A program made the translations under genes and the position numbers. Below, piece after piece: positions 25,220 through 35,900 of a DNA stretch of 51,091 bases. Location of the stretch: NCBI RefSeq assembly GCF_008629685.1, contig NZ_VWSF01000002.1:266854-317944 (forward strand), in the 5' to 3' direction. The notes below the pieces were generated by a model that was not told the origin of the DNA, did not search any database, and saw only the letters and a list, made by a program, of their open reading frames with translations. Positions within the stretch are counted from its first letter, which is position 1. Every line of letters starts with the position of its first letter. The stretch is from Adhaeribacter rhizoryzae (GTDB lineage Bacteria; Bacteroidota; Bacteroidia; Cytophagales; Hymenobacteraceae).

Positions 25220-26434
25220 TTAGTGCTCAGCCCACTCAATAGAGTTCAGGTCGATGCCTTCTTTAAACATTTCCCACAACGGCGACATTTCACGCAGCTT
25301 ATTAACCGCTTCGGTTACGTGGCTGATAGCGTAATCTATCTGCTCATCGGTGGTAAAGCGGCTTAAGCCAAAGCGCAACGAAGAGTGTGCCAGGTCATCG
25401 CTTAAGCCTAAAGCTTTTAACACGTAAGAAGGTTCCAAAGAGGCTGAAGTACAAGCCGAACCAGAAGATACAGCTAAATCTTTCACGCCCATCATCAGGC
25501 CTTCGCCTTCTACGTATTTAAAAGAAATATTGGTAACGTGCGGCAGGCGGTGTTCGCGCGAACCGTTTACGTAAGATTCTTCAATTTTTAATAACTCTTT
25601 TTCCAGGCGGTCGCGCAGACGGGAAGTATGCTCAATATCGCGTTGCATTTCCAGGCGGGCCAGTTCGCAGGCTTTGCCTAAACCAACAATGCCAGGCACG
25701 TTAAGGGTACCAGAACGCATACCGCGCTCGTGGCCGCCACCGTCCATCTGAGCTGTAACTTTAACGCGTGGGTTTTTTCGGCGCACATACAGGGCACCTA
25801 TACCTTTCGGGCCGTACATTTTATGGCCAGTAAAGGCCATCAGGTCAATGCCGTCAGCTTCTACGTCAACCGGTATTTTACCTACGGCCTGGGTACCATC
25901 GGTCATAAACAGAATACCGCGTTTTTTGGCCATAGCCGAAATTTCGCGGATAGGTTGCAGAACGCCCACTTCGTTATTGCCGTACATGATGGCAATTAAA
26001 ATGGTTTTATCGGTTATAGCGGCTTCCAGTTCTTGCAAGTTAATTAAACCTTCGGCATCAACGGGCAGGTAAGTTACCTTGCCACCCAGTTTCTCAATGT
26101 GCTTACAGGTATCCAGAACTGCTTTGTGTTCGGTAGTAGCCGTAATAATATGATTTCCTTTGGAAGCATACATTTCGAACACCCCTTTAATAGCCAGGTT
26201 GTCAGATTCGGTAGCGCCCGAGGTGAAAATAATTTCTTTTGGATTACAGTTAATCAGGGCCGCAATTTGTTCGCGGGCATAATCAACGGCCTCTTCGGCA
26301 GCCCACCCAAAAGGGTGATTACGAGAAGCCGCATTGCCGAAGTGTTCGGTCATGTACGGAATCATCGCTTCCAATACCCGCGGGTCCATGGGCGTGGTGG
26401 CGTTGTTATCGAGGTATATAGGTAACTTTAACAT
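25220..26434 (-). CDS. iscS: Cysteine desulfurase IscS
   Basis: 404 aa, the same length as E. coli IscS. PLP-binding Lys205 lies in [11 protein letters not shown], the active-site Cys328 in [10 protein letters not shown], and TTEHKAVLD carries the His stacked on PLP. It removes sulfur from cysteine and passes it as persulfide to IscU and to tRNA-thiolating enzymes. First gene of the iscS-iscU-iscA group. A TATTTTTG box on the minus strand (26511-26518) is a possible promoter about 80 bp upstream. No iscR, hscAB or fdx genes follow in this window. Confidence 0.97.
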   Translation of the reverse strand: MLKLPIYLDNNATTPMDPRVLEAMIPYMTEHFGNAASRNHPFGWAAEEAVDYAREQIAALINCNPKEIIFTSGATESDNLAIKGVFEMYASKGNHIITATTEHKAVLDTCKHIEKLGGKVTYLPVDAEGLINLQELEAAITDKTILIAIMYGNNEVGVLQPIREISAMAKKRGILFMTDGTQAVGKIPVDVEADGIDLMAFTGHKMYGPKGIGALYVRRKNPRVKVTAQMDGGGHERGMRSGTLNVPGIVGLGKACELARLEMQRDIEHTSRLRDRLEKELLKIEESYVNGSREHRLPHVTNISFKYVEGEGLMMGVKDLAVSSGSACTSASLEPSYVLKALGLSDDLAHSSLRFGLSRFTTDEQIDYAISHVTEAVNKLREMSPLWEMFKEGIDLNSIEWAEH

Positions 26435-26563
26435 AGTATTTCCTTAAATATTTAGCGTATGGTCGTGTAATAAAAACACCTTTACACTGGTAATAGTTTT
26501 ATTTTACGCGCAAAAATACAGAATTATCAGCTAAAAATATATACTTATTTAGAATAAATCAAA

Positions 26564-26965
26564 ATGAAGAACATAGAACACATTGGCATTGCCGTAAAAG
26601 ATTTTAGTGCCGCCAACGGCTTGTTTTATAAATTGCTGGGTCAGGAACCTTATAAAACCGAGGTGGTAGAGTCGGAGCAGGTATCAACTTCTTTTTTTAG
26701 GGTTGGAAATTCCAAAATAGAATTACTCGAAGCTTTGAGTGCCGATAGCCCCATTGCCAAATATTTAGACAAGCACGGCGAAGGTATTCATCACATAGCT
26801 TTTGAAGTAGATGACATTCTGGCCGAAATGGAACGTTTAAAAAATGAAGGGTTTCTATTATTAAGCGATATTCCAAAACCGGGTGCCGATAATAAATTGG
26901 TTTGTTTTGTGCATCCCAAAAGTGCCAATGGCGTTCTGATAGAGTTGTGCCAGGAAATAAAATAG
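26564..26965 (+). CDS. mce: Methylmalonyl-CoA epimerase
   Basis: A 133-aa VOC-fold protein. HIGIAVKDF at the start and GEGIHHIAFEVDD in the middle supply metal-binding His residues, and LIELCQ at the end supplies the Glu. It interconverts (S)- and (R)-methylmalonyl-CoA between propionyl-CoA carboxylase and methylmalonyl-CoA mutase. Length is normal. Divergent from iscS and 78 bp upstream of the CCA-adding enzyme gene; the latter could share its transcript. Confidence 0.9.
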   Translation: MKNIEHIGIAVKDFSAANGLFYKLLGQEPYKTEVVESEQVSTSFFRVGNSKIELLEALSADSPIAKYLDKHGEGIHHIAFEVDDILAEMERLKNEGFLLLSDIPKPGADNKLVCFVHPKSANGVLIELCQEIK

Positions 26966-27043
26966 CGTTTTAATGTTTATCGCCTAATTTTACGGTTTAC
27001 TTGCCAATCTAAAAATTGCTGAAACTTTTGGTTTCCCCTTTTC

Positions 27044-28465
27044 ATGAATACTGTTCAACTTCCCGACCATAAAATATTTAAAATAGTTGCCGAAGCGGCG
27101 GCGGCATTGGAAATGCCGGCCTATGTTATTGGGGGCTTTGTCCGTGACCTGGTATTAAAGCGGCCTTCTAAAGATATTGATGTGGTTTGCGTAGGCAATG
27201 GCATTAAACTGGCAGAAGCCGTATCTAAAGCATTGCCGGGAAACCCCAAGGTTACAGTTTTTAAAAACTTTGGCACCGCTATGCTGCGGGCCGGCGATTG
27301 GGAAGTAGAGTTTGTAGGTGCCCGCAAAGAATCGTACCAGCGGCATTCGCGCAAACCCGAGGTAGAAGCCGGTACATTAGAGGATGATTTAAAACGCCGT
27401 GATTTTACGATTAATGCTTTAGGAATTAGTCTGAATAAAACTGATTTTGGCCAACTCGTTGATATGTTTGGCGGTATGCAGGATATTAAACGCAAGACCA
27501 TCCGTACGCCGTTAGAGGCCGGTATTACTTTTTCCGACGACCCTTTGCGCATGTTGCGCGCCATCCGGTTTGCTACCCAACTACATTTCGATATTGAACC
27601 CGATACCTTTGATGCCATAATAGCCAATAAAAACCGCATCGAGATTATTTCAAAAGAGCGCATTATTGATGAGTTGAACAAAATTATTCTGGCAGATACG
27701 CCTTCTTACGGTTTTAAATTATTGTTTCAGGCGGGCTTGTTACAGCTAATATTTCCGAAAATGACGGCTTTGCAAGGCGTTGATACTATTAACGGCAACA
27801 CCCACAAAGATAATTTTTACCATACCTTACAAGTATTAGATAATATAACCAAAGTATCGAAGGATTTGTGGTTGCGGTGGGCTGCCATTATGCACGATAT
27901 AGCCAAGCCCGATACCAAGCGCTACCATCCTAAAGTAGGCTGGACTTTTCACGGACACGAAGACAAAGGCGCCCGCATGGTGCCCCGGCTGTTTCAGGAG
28001 TTAAAGCTGCCGCTAAACGAGCACATGAAGTTTGTACAAAAACTGGTAAAACTGCACCTACGCCCTATAGCCCTGGTAAAAGAAACGGTTACGGAGTCGG
28101 CGGTGCGTCGTTTATTGTTTGAGGCCGGCGAAGATATTGATGCGCTCATGCAATTGTGCAAAGCCGATATTACTTCCAAAGACCATAACCGGGTAAAACG
28201 CTATTTGCAGAACTTTACCAAAGTAGAAGAAAAATTAAAGCAAGTAGAAGAAAGTGATAAGTTACGCAACTTTCAGCCCGTAATTACCGGCGAAATAATT
28301 ATGGAAACTTTTAATTTAAAGCCTTCGCGCGAAGTTGGTATTTTAAAAGAGGCTATTACTGAGGCAATCCTGGAAGGGGAAATTAGAAATGAATATGACC
28401 AAGCTTTTGCTTTTTTATTAGAAAAAGGAAAGAAGCTGGGGTTTATGCCGGTACAAGCAAATTAA
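27044..28465 (+). CDS. cca: CCA tRNA nucleotidyltransferase with HD domain
   Basis: A 473-aa class II nucleotidyltransferase: GGFVRD (about 26-31), catalytic DIDVV (about 41-45), RRDFTINALG with the template Arg/Asp region and DDPLRMLRAIRFA, then an HD-type domain with HTLQVLDN and MHDIAKP. It adds or repairs the 3'-CCA of tRNAs. This is essential here because the tRNA at 18913 lacks an encoded CCA. Poly(A) polymerase is a sister family, but the motifs and HD domain fit CCA enzymes of Bacteroidota. Confidence 0.93.
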   Translation: MNTVQLPDHKIFKIVAEAAAALEMPAYVIGGFVRDLVLKRPSKDIDVVCVGNGIKLAEAVSKALPGNPKVTVFKNFGTAMLRAGDWEVEFVGARKESYQRHSRKPEVEAGTLEDDLKRRDFTINALGISLNKTDFGQLVDMFGGMQDIKRKTIRTPLEAGITFSDDPLRMLRAIRFATQLHFDIEPDTFDAIIANKNRIEIISKERIIDELNKIILADTPSYGFKLLFQAGLLQLIFPKMTALQGVDTINGNTHKDNFYHTLQVLDNITKVSKDLWLRWAAIMHDIAKPDTKRYHPKVGWTFHGHEDKGARMVPRLFQELKLPLNEHMKFVQKLVKLHLRPIALVKETVTESAVRRLLFEAGEDIDALMQLCKADITSKDHNRVKRYLQNFTKVEEKLKQVEESDKLRNFQPVITGEIIMETFNLKPSREVGILKEAITEAILEGEIRNEYDQAFAFLLEKGKKLGFMPVQAN

Positions 28466-28516
28466 GTACATTCGGAAGGACAGATCTAACTATATTTAAT
28501 CAGCTTTAAAAACTTA

Positions 28517-28564
28517 AACCTGCTAACCCATATGGCTGCATCAGGCCATACGAGCTAACAGGTT
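28517..28564. repeat. Inverted repeat between convergent cca and pspC genes
   Basis: AACCTGCTAAC pairs imperfectly with GCTAACAGGTT, with an inner TATGGC/GCCATA stem. No T-run; a structural transcript end or a REP-like element. Confidence 0.6.
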
Positions 28565-28656
28565 AAGTAATTTTCATAGTTCTATTTCAACTGGTTTATT
28601 ATTAATAACTGGTTTAGTTTAAATGGCAACCAGAAAATTCTTTGTTCTAAAAAAAC

Positions 28657-31179
28657 TTAATCTTCTTCAATGCTGCCCATACCAGATTGGTCGGCGTCTA
28701 CGGTTTTAGGGTTGCCTTTATAAGTTAAGTTGCTGGGACCAGAAACATCGGCTCTTAAATGCTCGGTTACAAATATTCGGGCGCTGCTGGCACCAGCCAA
28801 ATCTACCTCGGCGTTTGTTGCTTTAAAACCACCTGCCCGTACCTGACAGGCACCGGCAGCCTCTATTCTAATGTGCTGACCACTACCAGCTACGGAAGTT
28901 TCACTCGCGCCGCTTAAATCAATATCTAAAATATCGCACTTAACCGATAGGGCACTTTGCACCGCGCCGGACTGGTTCAGGCGAAAAGCATCGGTAGTAA
29001 AGCCACTGGCTTCGGCTTTTACGGCACCCGACAAATTTAACTCGTTAAGTTCCGGCATTACAACCGTAATTAGCACGGGTTCGCGGTCGGCGAGCGAAAA
29101 GCGAAAGCGGCTGTTTCGTGGCTTTATTTCTAAGCGGTCGCCATTCTGGCTTATTTCCAATTCCCGCAGTTCATCGTTGTTTCCGCGGGCAGCTATCGAA
29201 AAGTTATCGCCCCGCCGCACTCTTACATGGTAAATACCACTTACCTGTACCCGGCTAAAGTCTTGGTTATTAAAAGTACGGTTATCGTTGCCGTAGTCGT
29301 TTTCGTTGCGCAGCGGCGAGTCCAGGTAGGCCCGGTTTTCGGTCTCCCACTCGGCTTCGGGTGCATCCGGGTCGGTTGCAGTTGTATCAATCGGAGGGCA
29401 GTCGAGGCAAACAAAACCATCTTTTTTTACCTGCCACAGGTAGTTGCTAATTTCTTCGTTACCATATTCGCGATCGAAGGCAGAGGAAGGAAGCAAGCGG
29501 GCAAAACTTTCGGTTACCCGGAAATTTTTGTTTTCGGGCAATAATAATTTTAAAGCTAAATATTGCTCCCGGTAAATAGCGTTGGGTTTAAATTTATAGT
29601 TATAATCAAAAGTGATGGTAGAGTCTTGCTGGGTGGCCCGGTAGCTAACCATGGTGGCATTGTGGGCCGCTTCGGCTTCGGTTTTACCTTTGGCCCGAAA
29701 TTCCTGTATTAACTTAACGGTGTTGCCAGGGTAACTTTGCACTTCTATATTGGCGTAACCGTTCCGAAAAGAGTCGGTGTCGCGGGCTTTTAATAAAACG
29801 GTTTGGTATGCAGTTACCGGAAAATCTTTATGAACAATATATTCGCCAGATTCGCGGAAATTATTGCGAAACTGAATAATAGAAAGTACCAGCACAAAAA
29901 TGCTCAGAATCCAGATGCCGAAGAACGACCAGCCTATTGCCGGACGTAAATAAAAGCGTTTAAGCAGCAAACCAAGCGCTAAAACAAAAATAAATATTGC
30001 TGGAATAAGGCCAGCAAAAAAGCCGGCTATTAAGCCATAAACAGGGTAGGTGTTTGTAAATAGGGCGAAAGGAACATCGGTACCAATAAATTCAGAACCA
30101 TCTATGAGGCCTGAAACAGTGAAGGCCATTAAGATTAAGGCAAAAATAAAAGAACCGGCAATTAAGATGAGCAGCACACCGGCCAATATCCGGATTAGCG
30201 CTATCAGAAACGAAATTAAAGGGCCTAAAAAGCGGGCTAAAACGCCAAAGACCTGCGCTACAAACCGCACCGGAAATAATACCGCCCGGGCTAAATTGCT
30301 TTCGCGGCCGTATTCATCGCGCATGTACAGGTTGTTTTTCAGCGATTCTTCAATACTGTTAAGCGTAATCGGGTTTCCCTGCATCTGCACACGGTCAGTA
30401 ATCGAGTTTGCCTCGGGCAATATTATCCAGAGGATAATATATGCCACGAGGCCAAAACCGCCCATGAAGAAAGAAATTAAGAATAATAACCGGATAACTG
30501 CTACATCCAAGCCAAAGTAAGAGGCCATACCACTGGCTACGCCGCCCAGCTTTTTATCGTCGGGGTTCCGGAACAATTTTTTAGTGGTACTTTCGGGTAA
30601 GTCATAGCTCCGCGGAAAAGCCACCCAGCACAGAATATAAGCCACTATAATAATACCGGCCGGCGCACCGCCCGGAATGGCAAATAATAAAGTAAGCACT
30701 ACAAATACCAAACGTATCCAAAGCGGGTCTACGTTCAGGTAATTGGCAATGCCGGCTGCTACCCCGCCCAATACTTTACGGTTTTCATCGCGATGAATGC
30801 GCCGGCCGGCGGTAGGTTCTGTGGTTGGGCCGCCATTTGAAGAACCGGCTGTTGAAGAATAAGCCTGTTGCTGCTGGTTCGTGGAACCGGTGGCAAATTC
30901 GGGTTCATCTTCTTCTAACGTTTGGAAGTCTTTTACGCTGCCCATTTGGGCTACCAGGGCCTGCACATCTTCGCGGGTAATTACCTGTTTGGTAGGCGAT
31001 AACTTTGAGAAGAATATTTCGGCAATCCGGGCTTCAATATCGGCTATTATTTCTTCGTGCCCGGCGTACGCCGAGAAATAAGCTTTAATAGCGGCCAAAT
31101 ATTGGCTGAGCTGTTCATAGCCATCTTCTTCTATATGAAAAATCATGCCTTGTAAGTTGATGCTGATATTCTTTTTCAT
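28657..31179 (-). CDS. PspC-domain membrane protein with head-GIN (DUF2807) domain
   Basis: An 840-aa protein. Residues 1-90 form a soluble domain typical of Bacteroidota PspC proteins (ISINLQGMIFHIEEDGYEQL). Two PspC domains follow, at about 128-190 (RKVLGGVAAGIANYLNVDP) and 203-262 (KKLGGVASGMASYFGLD), each ending in hydrophobic helices. More membrane helices lie at about 310-460. The C-terminal 180 residues are beta-helical, with repeated VSG/LSG/VDLAG turns, typical of DUF2807. PspC proteins sense envelope stress. It is the second gene of a PadR-led operon (4-bp gap), a common pairing in this phylum, so PadR probably controls it. Confidence 0.88.
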   Translation of the reverse strand: MKKNISINLQGMIFHIEEDGYEQLSQYLAAIKAYFSAYAGHEEIIADIEARIAEIFFSKLSPTKQVITREDVQALVAQMGSVKDFQTLEEDEPEFATGSTNQQQQAYSSTAGSSNGGPTTEPTAGRRIHRDENRKVLGGVAAGIANYLNVDPLWIRLVFVVLTLLFAIPGGAPAGIIIVAYILCWVAFPRSYDLPESTTKKLFRNPDDKKLGGVASGMASYFGLDVAVIRLLFLISFFMGGFGLVAYIILWIILPEANSITDRVQMQGNPITLNSIEESLKNNLYMRDEYGRESNLARAVLFPVRFVAQVFGVLARFLGPLISFLIALIRILAGVLLILIAGSFIFALILMAFTVSGLIDGSEFIGTDVPFALFTNTYPVYGLIAGFFAGLIPAIFIFVLALGLLLKRFYLRPAIGWSFFGIWILSIFVLVLSIIQFRNNFRESGEYIVHKDFPVTAYQTVLLKARDTDSFRNGYANIEVQSYPGNTVKLIQEFRAKGKTEAEAAHNATMVSYRATQQDSTITFDYNYKFKPNAIYREQYLALKLLLPENKNFRVTESFARLLPSSAFDREYGNEEISNYLWQVKKDGFVCLDCPPIDTTATDPDAPEAEWETENRAYLDSPLRNENDYGNDNRTFNNQDFSRVQVSGIYHVRVRRGDNFSIAARGNNDELRELEISQNGDRLEIKPRNSRFRFSLADREPVLITVVMPELNELNLSGAVKAEASGFTTDAFRLNQSGAVQSALSVKCDILDIDLSGASETSVAGSGQHIRIEAAGACQVRAGGFKATNAEVDLAGASSARIFVTEHLRADVSGPSNLTYKGNPKTVDADQSGMGSIEED

Positions 31180-31183
31180 TGTT

Positions 31184-31522
31184 TTAAGATGCTTTATTTT
31201 TTTTGGTAATATGTTCGATAGAGGCTACCACCTCCAGCCAGGTTTGTCGGAGTTGCGCCAGAAACTCTTTGCCAACCTCGGTAAGCTTGTAATATTTGCG
31301 CGGCGGGCCCGAAGAAGATTCGACCCATGTATAATCCAGAAGTCCTGCGTTTTTAAGCCGGGTTAGCAACGGATATAGGGTACCCTCAACCACAATCATT
31401 TTGGCTGCCGTTAACTCATCAAGCATATCTGAAGCATAGACTTCACCCCGGGAGATAATCTCCAAAATGCAGAATTCGAGAATTCCCTTCCGCATTTGTA
31501 CCTGTGTGTTTTCTACTTTCAT
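31184..31522 (-). CDS. PadR family transcriptional regulator
   Basis: A 112-aa winged-helix protein: RKGILEFCILEIISRGEVYASDML (helices 1-2), the recognition region VVEGTLYPLLTRLKNAGLL and the wing SGPPRKYYKLTEVG are diagnostic of PadR. The short C-terminal helix for dimerisation ends near LRQTWLEVVASIEHI. It is first in the padR-pspC operon and may repress its own promoter. A direct repeat overlaps the -33 region upstream. Confidence 0.93.
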   Translation of the reverse strand: MKVENTQVQMRKGILEFCILEIISRGEVYASDMLDELTAAKMIVVEGTLYPLLTRLKNAGLLDYTWVESSSGPPRKYYKLTEVGKEFLAQLRQTWLEVVASIEHITKKNKAS

Positions 31523-31546
31523 GCTGGTTACGATTTATTAATAAGA

Positions 31547-31577
31547 CAAATATAATAGAAGGTACTATGTAAAGCAA
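31547..31577 (-). promoter_or_regulatory. Promoter of the padR-pspC operon
   Basis: Minus-strand TATATTTG (31547-31554) with TTG (31575-31577) 20 nt upstream fits the Bacteroidota -33/-7 promoter. The implied transcript starts about 18 nt before the padR ATG. Confidence 0.65.
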
Positions 31578-31583
31578 GGTACT
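31559..31583. promoter_or_regulatory. Possible PadR operator
   Basis: AAGGTACT occurs twice, 17 bp apart (31559-31566 and 31576-31583). GTAC inside each unit is self-complementary, so the pair is also a GTAC-N13-GTAC palindrome. It lies in the spacer and over the -33 element. PadR proteins often bind GTAC-containing palindromes; the assignment is inference. Confidence 0.35.
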
Positions 31584-31856
31584 GGATGTAAAATATTTTT
31601 GTTTCATAATTAGCAGTACAACTTAAATTTAGCCCAGATTTGGATATAAGCAGGAGTAGCCAGAAACGTTAAAAGAAGGTTGTGTTGGGCAGGTGTTAAC
31701 TACTAAGTGTTTTGCTGCTTTATACAGATAATACTTATAAAAAAATATTGGATAATTTCTGGAACTACTCTTCTGTATATTAAATTATTTATTCGTAATT
31801 TGCACGCAGAAAGCTAAAGAAAAGGGAGCATTATTATTATATTTTTTACACCGCGT

Positions 31857-32960
31857 ATGTTTTATAGAATAGCCAAGCTGTGCTGCATTTTAGTTGGTAT
31901 AGCTTGTATGCAGGCTAATGCCCAGGTTCGCACCCCCAAATACAGTAATGAATTTTTAAATATTGGGGTAGGCGGCCGTGCTTTGGGCATGGGCAATGTA
32001 CAGTCGGCTATTGCTAACGATGCTACAGCCGGCTTCTGGAATCCGGCCGGGTTGTTGCAATTGCCCAACAAGCACAACGTAGCCCTGATGCACTCCGAAC
32101 TTTTTGCCGGCATTGTTAAAAACGATTTTGCCACGTATGCCGCGCCTTTAGATAGCACCAGCGCGTTTGCCGTTTCAATTATCCGCACCGGGGTAGATGA
32201 TATTGCCGATACCCGCAACTTAGTAAATGAGTACGGGTATATTAATTACGATAATATTAAGTTGTTTTCGGTAGCCGATTATGCTTTGCTGCTTTCTTAT
32301 GCCCGTAAAAGCAATCTTATAAAAGGTTTGCGCGTGGGCGGCTCGGCTAAAATAATTTATCGCAATGTGGGGCAGTTTGCCAATGCTTATGGTTTTGGGC
32401 TGGATGCCGGCGTACAACTTGAGCGCCAGGGGTGGCAGTTTGGTTTAATGGCCAAAGATATTACCACCACTTTTAATGCCTGGGTGCATAACCCCGATGA
32501 ATTTAGGGAAGTAGCCGCCATAACCGGCGACAGCTTGCTGATTAAAAGCAGTGTAGAAATAACGCTGCCTCGTTTGGTAGCCGGCGTAGCGCATTATATT
32601 AAATTTAACGATAAAGTAGGAGCCCTGGTAGCCGCCGATTTAGATTTTACTTTTGATGGCCGGCGCAATGTTTTACTGGATTCTGAGGTACTTTCTCTGG
32701 ACCCGCATTTAGGTTTGGAAGTAAATTATAACCGACTGGTATTTGTGCGGACCGGGATTAATAATGTGCAGCAGGTCCGGAACTTTGATTATACGCAAAG
32801 CTGGAAATTTCAGCCCAATTTTGGAGTAGGTATTGCCTCCAACGGCTTAAAACTAGATTTGGCGTTAACCCGCATTGCCGACACTACCCCTACTAATAAT
32901 TTTTCCAGCAACGTCCGGCTCTCGTCAGTAATTGTTTCTTTGGGTTATTCTTTCGATTAA
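31857..32960 (+). CDS. porV: PorV/PorQ-family outer-membrane protein, T9SS
   Basis: A 367-aa protein with a signal peptide (cleavage after NAQ near residue 23) and a FadL-like beta-barrel. The family signature FLNIGVGGRALGMGNVQSAI followed by FWNPAGL opens the mature protein, and it ends in a barrel strand with terminal aromatic residue (VIVSLGYSFD). PorV shuttles T9SS cargo from the translocon to the PorU sortase at the cell surface. Immediate linkage with a C25 sortase gene (14 bp to its ATG) supports PorV over PorQ. Confidence 0.85.
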   Translation: MFYRIAKLCCILVGIACMQANAQVRTPKYSNEFLNIGVGGRALGMGNVQSAIANDATAGFWNPAGLLQLPNKHNVALMHSELFAGIVKNDFATYAAPLDSTSAFAVSIIRTGVDDIADTRNLVNEYGYINYDNIKLFSVADYALLLSYARKSNLIKGLRVGGSAKIIYRNVGQFANAYGFGLDAGVQLERQGWQFGLMAKDITTTFNAWVHNPDEFREVAAITGDSLLIKSSVEITLPRLVAGVAHYIKFNDKVGALVAADLDFTFDGRRNVLLDSEVLSLDPHLGLEVNYNRLVFVRTGINNVQQVRNFDYTQSWKFQPNFGVGIASNGLKLDLALTRIADTTPTNNFSSNVRLSSVIVSLGYSFD

Positions 32961-32974
32961 TATTTAAAGTGTAT

Positions 32975-35900
32975 ATGAACACTATTACCCATAAAATTAA
33001 AATCAATATTTTATTCTTTTTACTGCTTAGTTTAGCTGTTGCTGGTAAGGTGCAGGCGCAAAATTATGGCAACGAATGGATTAATTATTCCCAAACGTAT
33101 TATAAAATAAAGGTTATCCGGAACGGTATTCATCGGCTCGATTATAACTTTTTAAATAATGCGGGTTTATCATCGGCTAATCCGCAAAAGTTACAATTAT
33201 TCAGAAAGGGCAAAGAGGTACCTTTATTTGTAAACGGCGAAACCGACGGACGTTTAGATGCCGGTGATTATGTGGAGTTTTACGGAGAACGCAACGATGG
33301 CAAAACCGACGTAGAACTTTACCAAAGCCCCGCCTACAAAGTACACGATTACCATAGTATATACACCGATACTGCTGCCTATTTTTTAACTGTTTCGGCA
33401 GCTAACGGCAAAAGAGTAACTAACCAGAGCACCGACGCCAGTAATATTACCCCCGAATCCTGGCACTACCAGACCCGGCTTACCTTAATTACCTCGCATT
33501 ATTCCCGGGGTATTGCCTGGAACGATAGCCAAATGCCTTGGGGCGATAAAGCAGAAGGTTTTTTTTCTGATTTTTTTGGCGTACAGGCCGGTAACCGGGC
33601 TTTGCGCAACCCTTATAATGTGCGGGTAGATTCTTTGTTTAACCTGGAAAGAACCGGGCCGGTACCTACCGTAGAAATTGCTATAGTTGGTTCTTTTTAC
33701 ATCGACCATGATGTTACCGTTTCTATTATTGCCCCATCGGGAGCCGAAAGAATACTAGTGGCCAACCACAAGTTTGGCACTTTTGATCATGTTAAGCTTA
33801 AATACCCCGTGCAGTTTGATGAAATTAGTACTACAGGTAATTTAAATGTGCGGGTTAAAGTTAATACGCAGGTTCCGGCCGGCGGCGTAGCCGATTTAAT
33901 CAGGTTATCCTACGTGAAAGTTCGTTATCCCCGCAAAAATATTCTTACCAGCAAAGATTTATTTGTTTCACCCGCCGATTCAAACAAAACCACGCCTTCC
34001 TTTCTGGTATTTGATAACCCATCGGCCAATAGTGTAGCATATGACATTACCGATAAAGAAAATATTATCCGAACGAGTATCTCTACAGTAGGTAGCCAGC
34101 GGGGTTTTGTTTTAAATGGCTCGCCGGGTAAACAGCGCAAAGTTTTAATTACCACCGATGGGAAATATTTTACCCCTTTAAACGCGGGGCGTAAAACGTT
34201 TAGGCAGATTAATCCGGCAAAAGCTGGGTTTGTTATAGTTAGTAATAAATTTTTGGCCAAACCCGTAGCCAATTATCCTAATCCGGTAAAAGCCTACGCC
34301 GAATACCGCGCCTCGACGGCTGGAGGTAAACACGATACTTTGGTTTTTTATGCTGACCAATTATACGATCAGTTTCATTACGGAGATCGGTCAGCGACAG
34401 CTATCCGGCGGCTAATGCAGTATTTATTAGCTAATGGTAAACCGCAATACTTATTTTTATTAGGAAAAGGCATTGAACCGGATTACGGCGGTAGTGGGTT
34501 CCGGAACAATCCTAAAGGTTATCCGGTGCAGGATTTGGTGCCTACTGGTGGTGCACCAGGTTCCGATATTGTGTTCACTGCCGATTTTCAAAACCGATCC
34601 TTCTTCCCGAAAGTGGCAACCGGTCGTGTTTCGGCAGTTAATGCAACTGATGTAGCCGCTTATTTAGAAAAAGTAAAACAACACGAAGCTACTCCGCAAA
34701 ATGCCGAATGGCGCAAGAATATTTTGCATTTGGGCGGCGGTATTAACCTGCAGGAGCAAAACCTTTTCAGAAATTATTTGCGGTCTTACGAAAACACGGC
34801 CGAAAACCCGCTCTACGGAGCATTGGTTGAAAGCTTTTCCCGCGCCGGTTCTACTTCCTCTACCAGCTATATTAATGTTTCGAGCCAGGTAAATAATGGT
34901 TTATCGCTGATTACCTTTTTCGGACACTCTTCGCCCAGTATTCCGGATGTTGATATAGGATATGCCACTAACCCGGTTAATAATTATAATAATACAGGCA
35001 AATACCCCATGATTTTACTTAACGGGTGTTTTTCCGGTAATACCTTCAGTGCTACCAGTGCCCGTTCTTTTGGCGAAGACTGGATTTTAGCCCCCCAAAA
35101 AGGAGCACTTATTTTTATTGCCCATTCGGCTTTTGGTTATACCACTCCCTTGCATATATATAGCCGTAATTTTTATACTATAGCTTTTACCGAACCAGAT
35201 TTTTACGGCAAGTCGGTGGGGGTTATTAACCAGGAGGTGGTAAAACGAACCGCTGAGTCCGGCAACGAACAACTGGTTTCTACGGCGGTAGAAATGGTGA
35301 TGCAAGCCGACCCGGCAGTTGTTTTGTTTGGCCCAGATAAACCAGATTATGCGCTCAAGAATAATAACATTAGCATTGCGCCCATTAACGAACAGGAAAC
35401 CGTTACTGCTAATTCCGAAAGTTTCCGGATTTTAATACCGGTAAAAAACTTAGGTAAAGCTACCCAGGATTCTTTTAAAATTAAGGTTACCCGCAACGAT
35501 CAGGTAGAAGTTATTTCGGAGCTTTATCCGCCAATTTATAATCAGGATACCATATCTTTTGTGTTTTCATCTACCCAGGGCCGTGTAGCTGGTATTAATA
35601 CCTTTAAAATAATGGTAGATGCCGAAAACACGGTTGATGAGCTGGATGAAAGTAACAATACCGTTCAGTTTGAATATAATTTTCCGGCTACCGGTTCTCG
35701 CCCTTTAATGCCGGTTGAATATGCTATTGTAAATACGCCAGAAGTAAAATTAATAGGTCAGGCCAGTAATCTGCTGCAACCTAGCCGACTTTATACGTTT
35801 GAACTGGATACTACCCGTACATTTAACAGCCCGGTTAAGCAAACGCAGGAAATAACCGCTGGTTCACTACCTTCCTGGACGGTTAAATTATTGTCGGAAG

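Larger units (their letters stand above)
31523..31856. other. Divergent region between padR and porV
   Basis: About 330 bp. The padR side holds a good promoter and possible operator; the porV side is AT-rich with no clean TAnnTTTG box. Confidence 0.55.
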
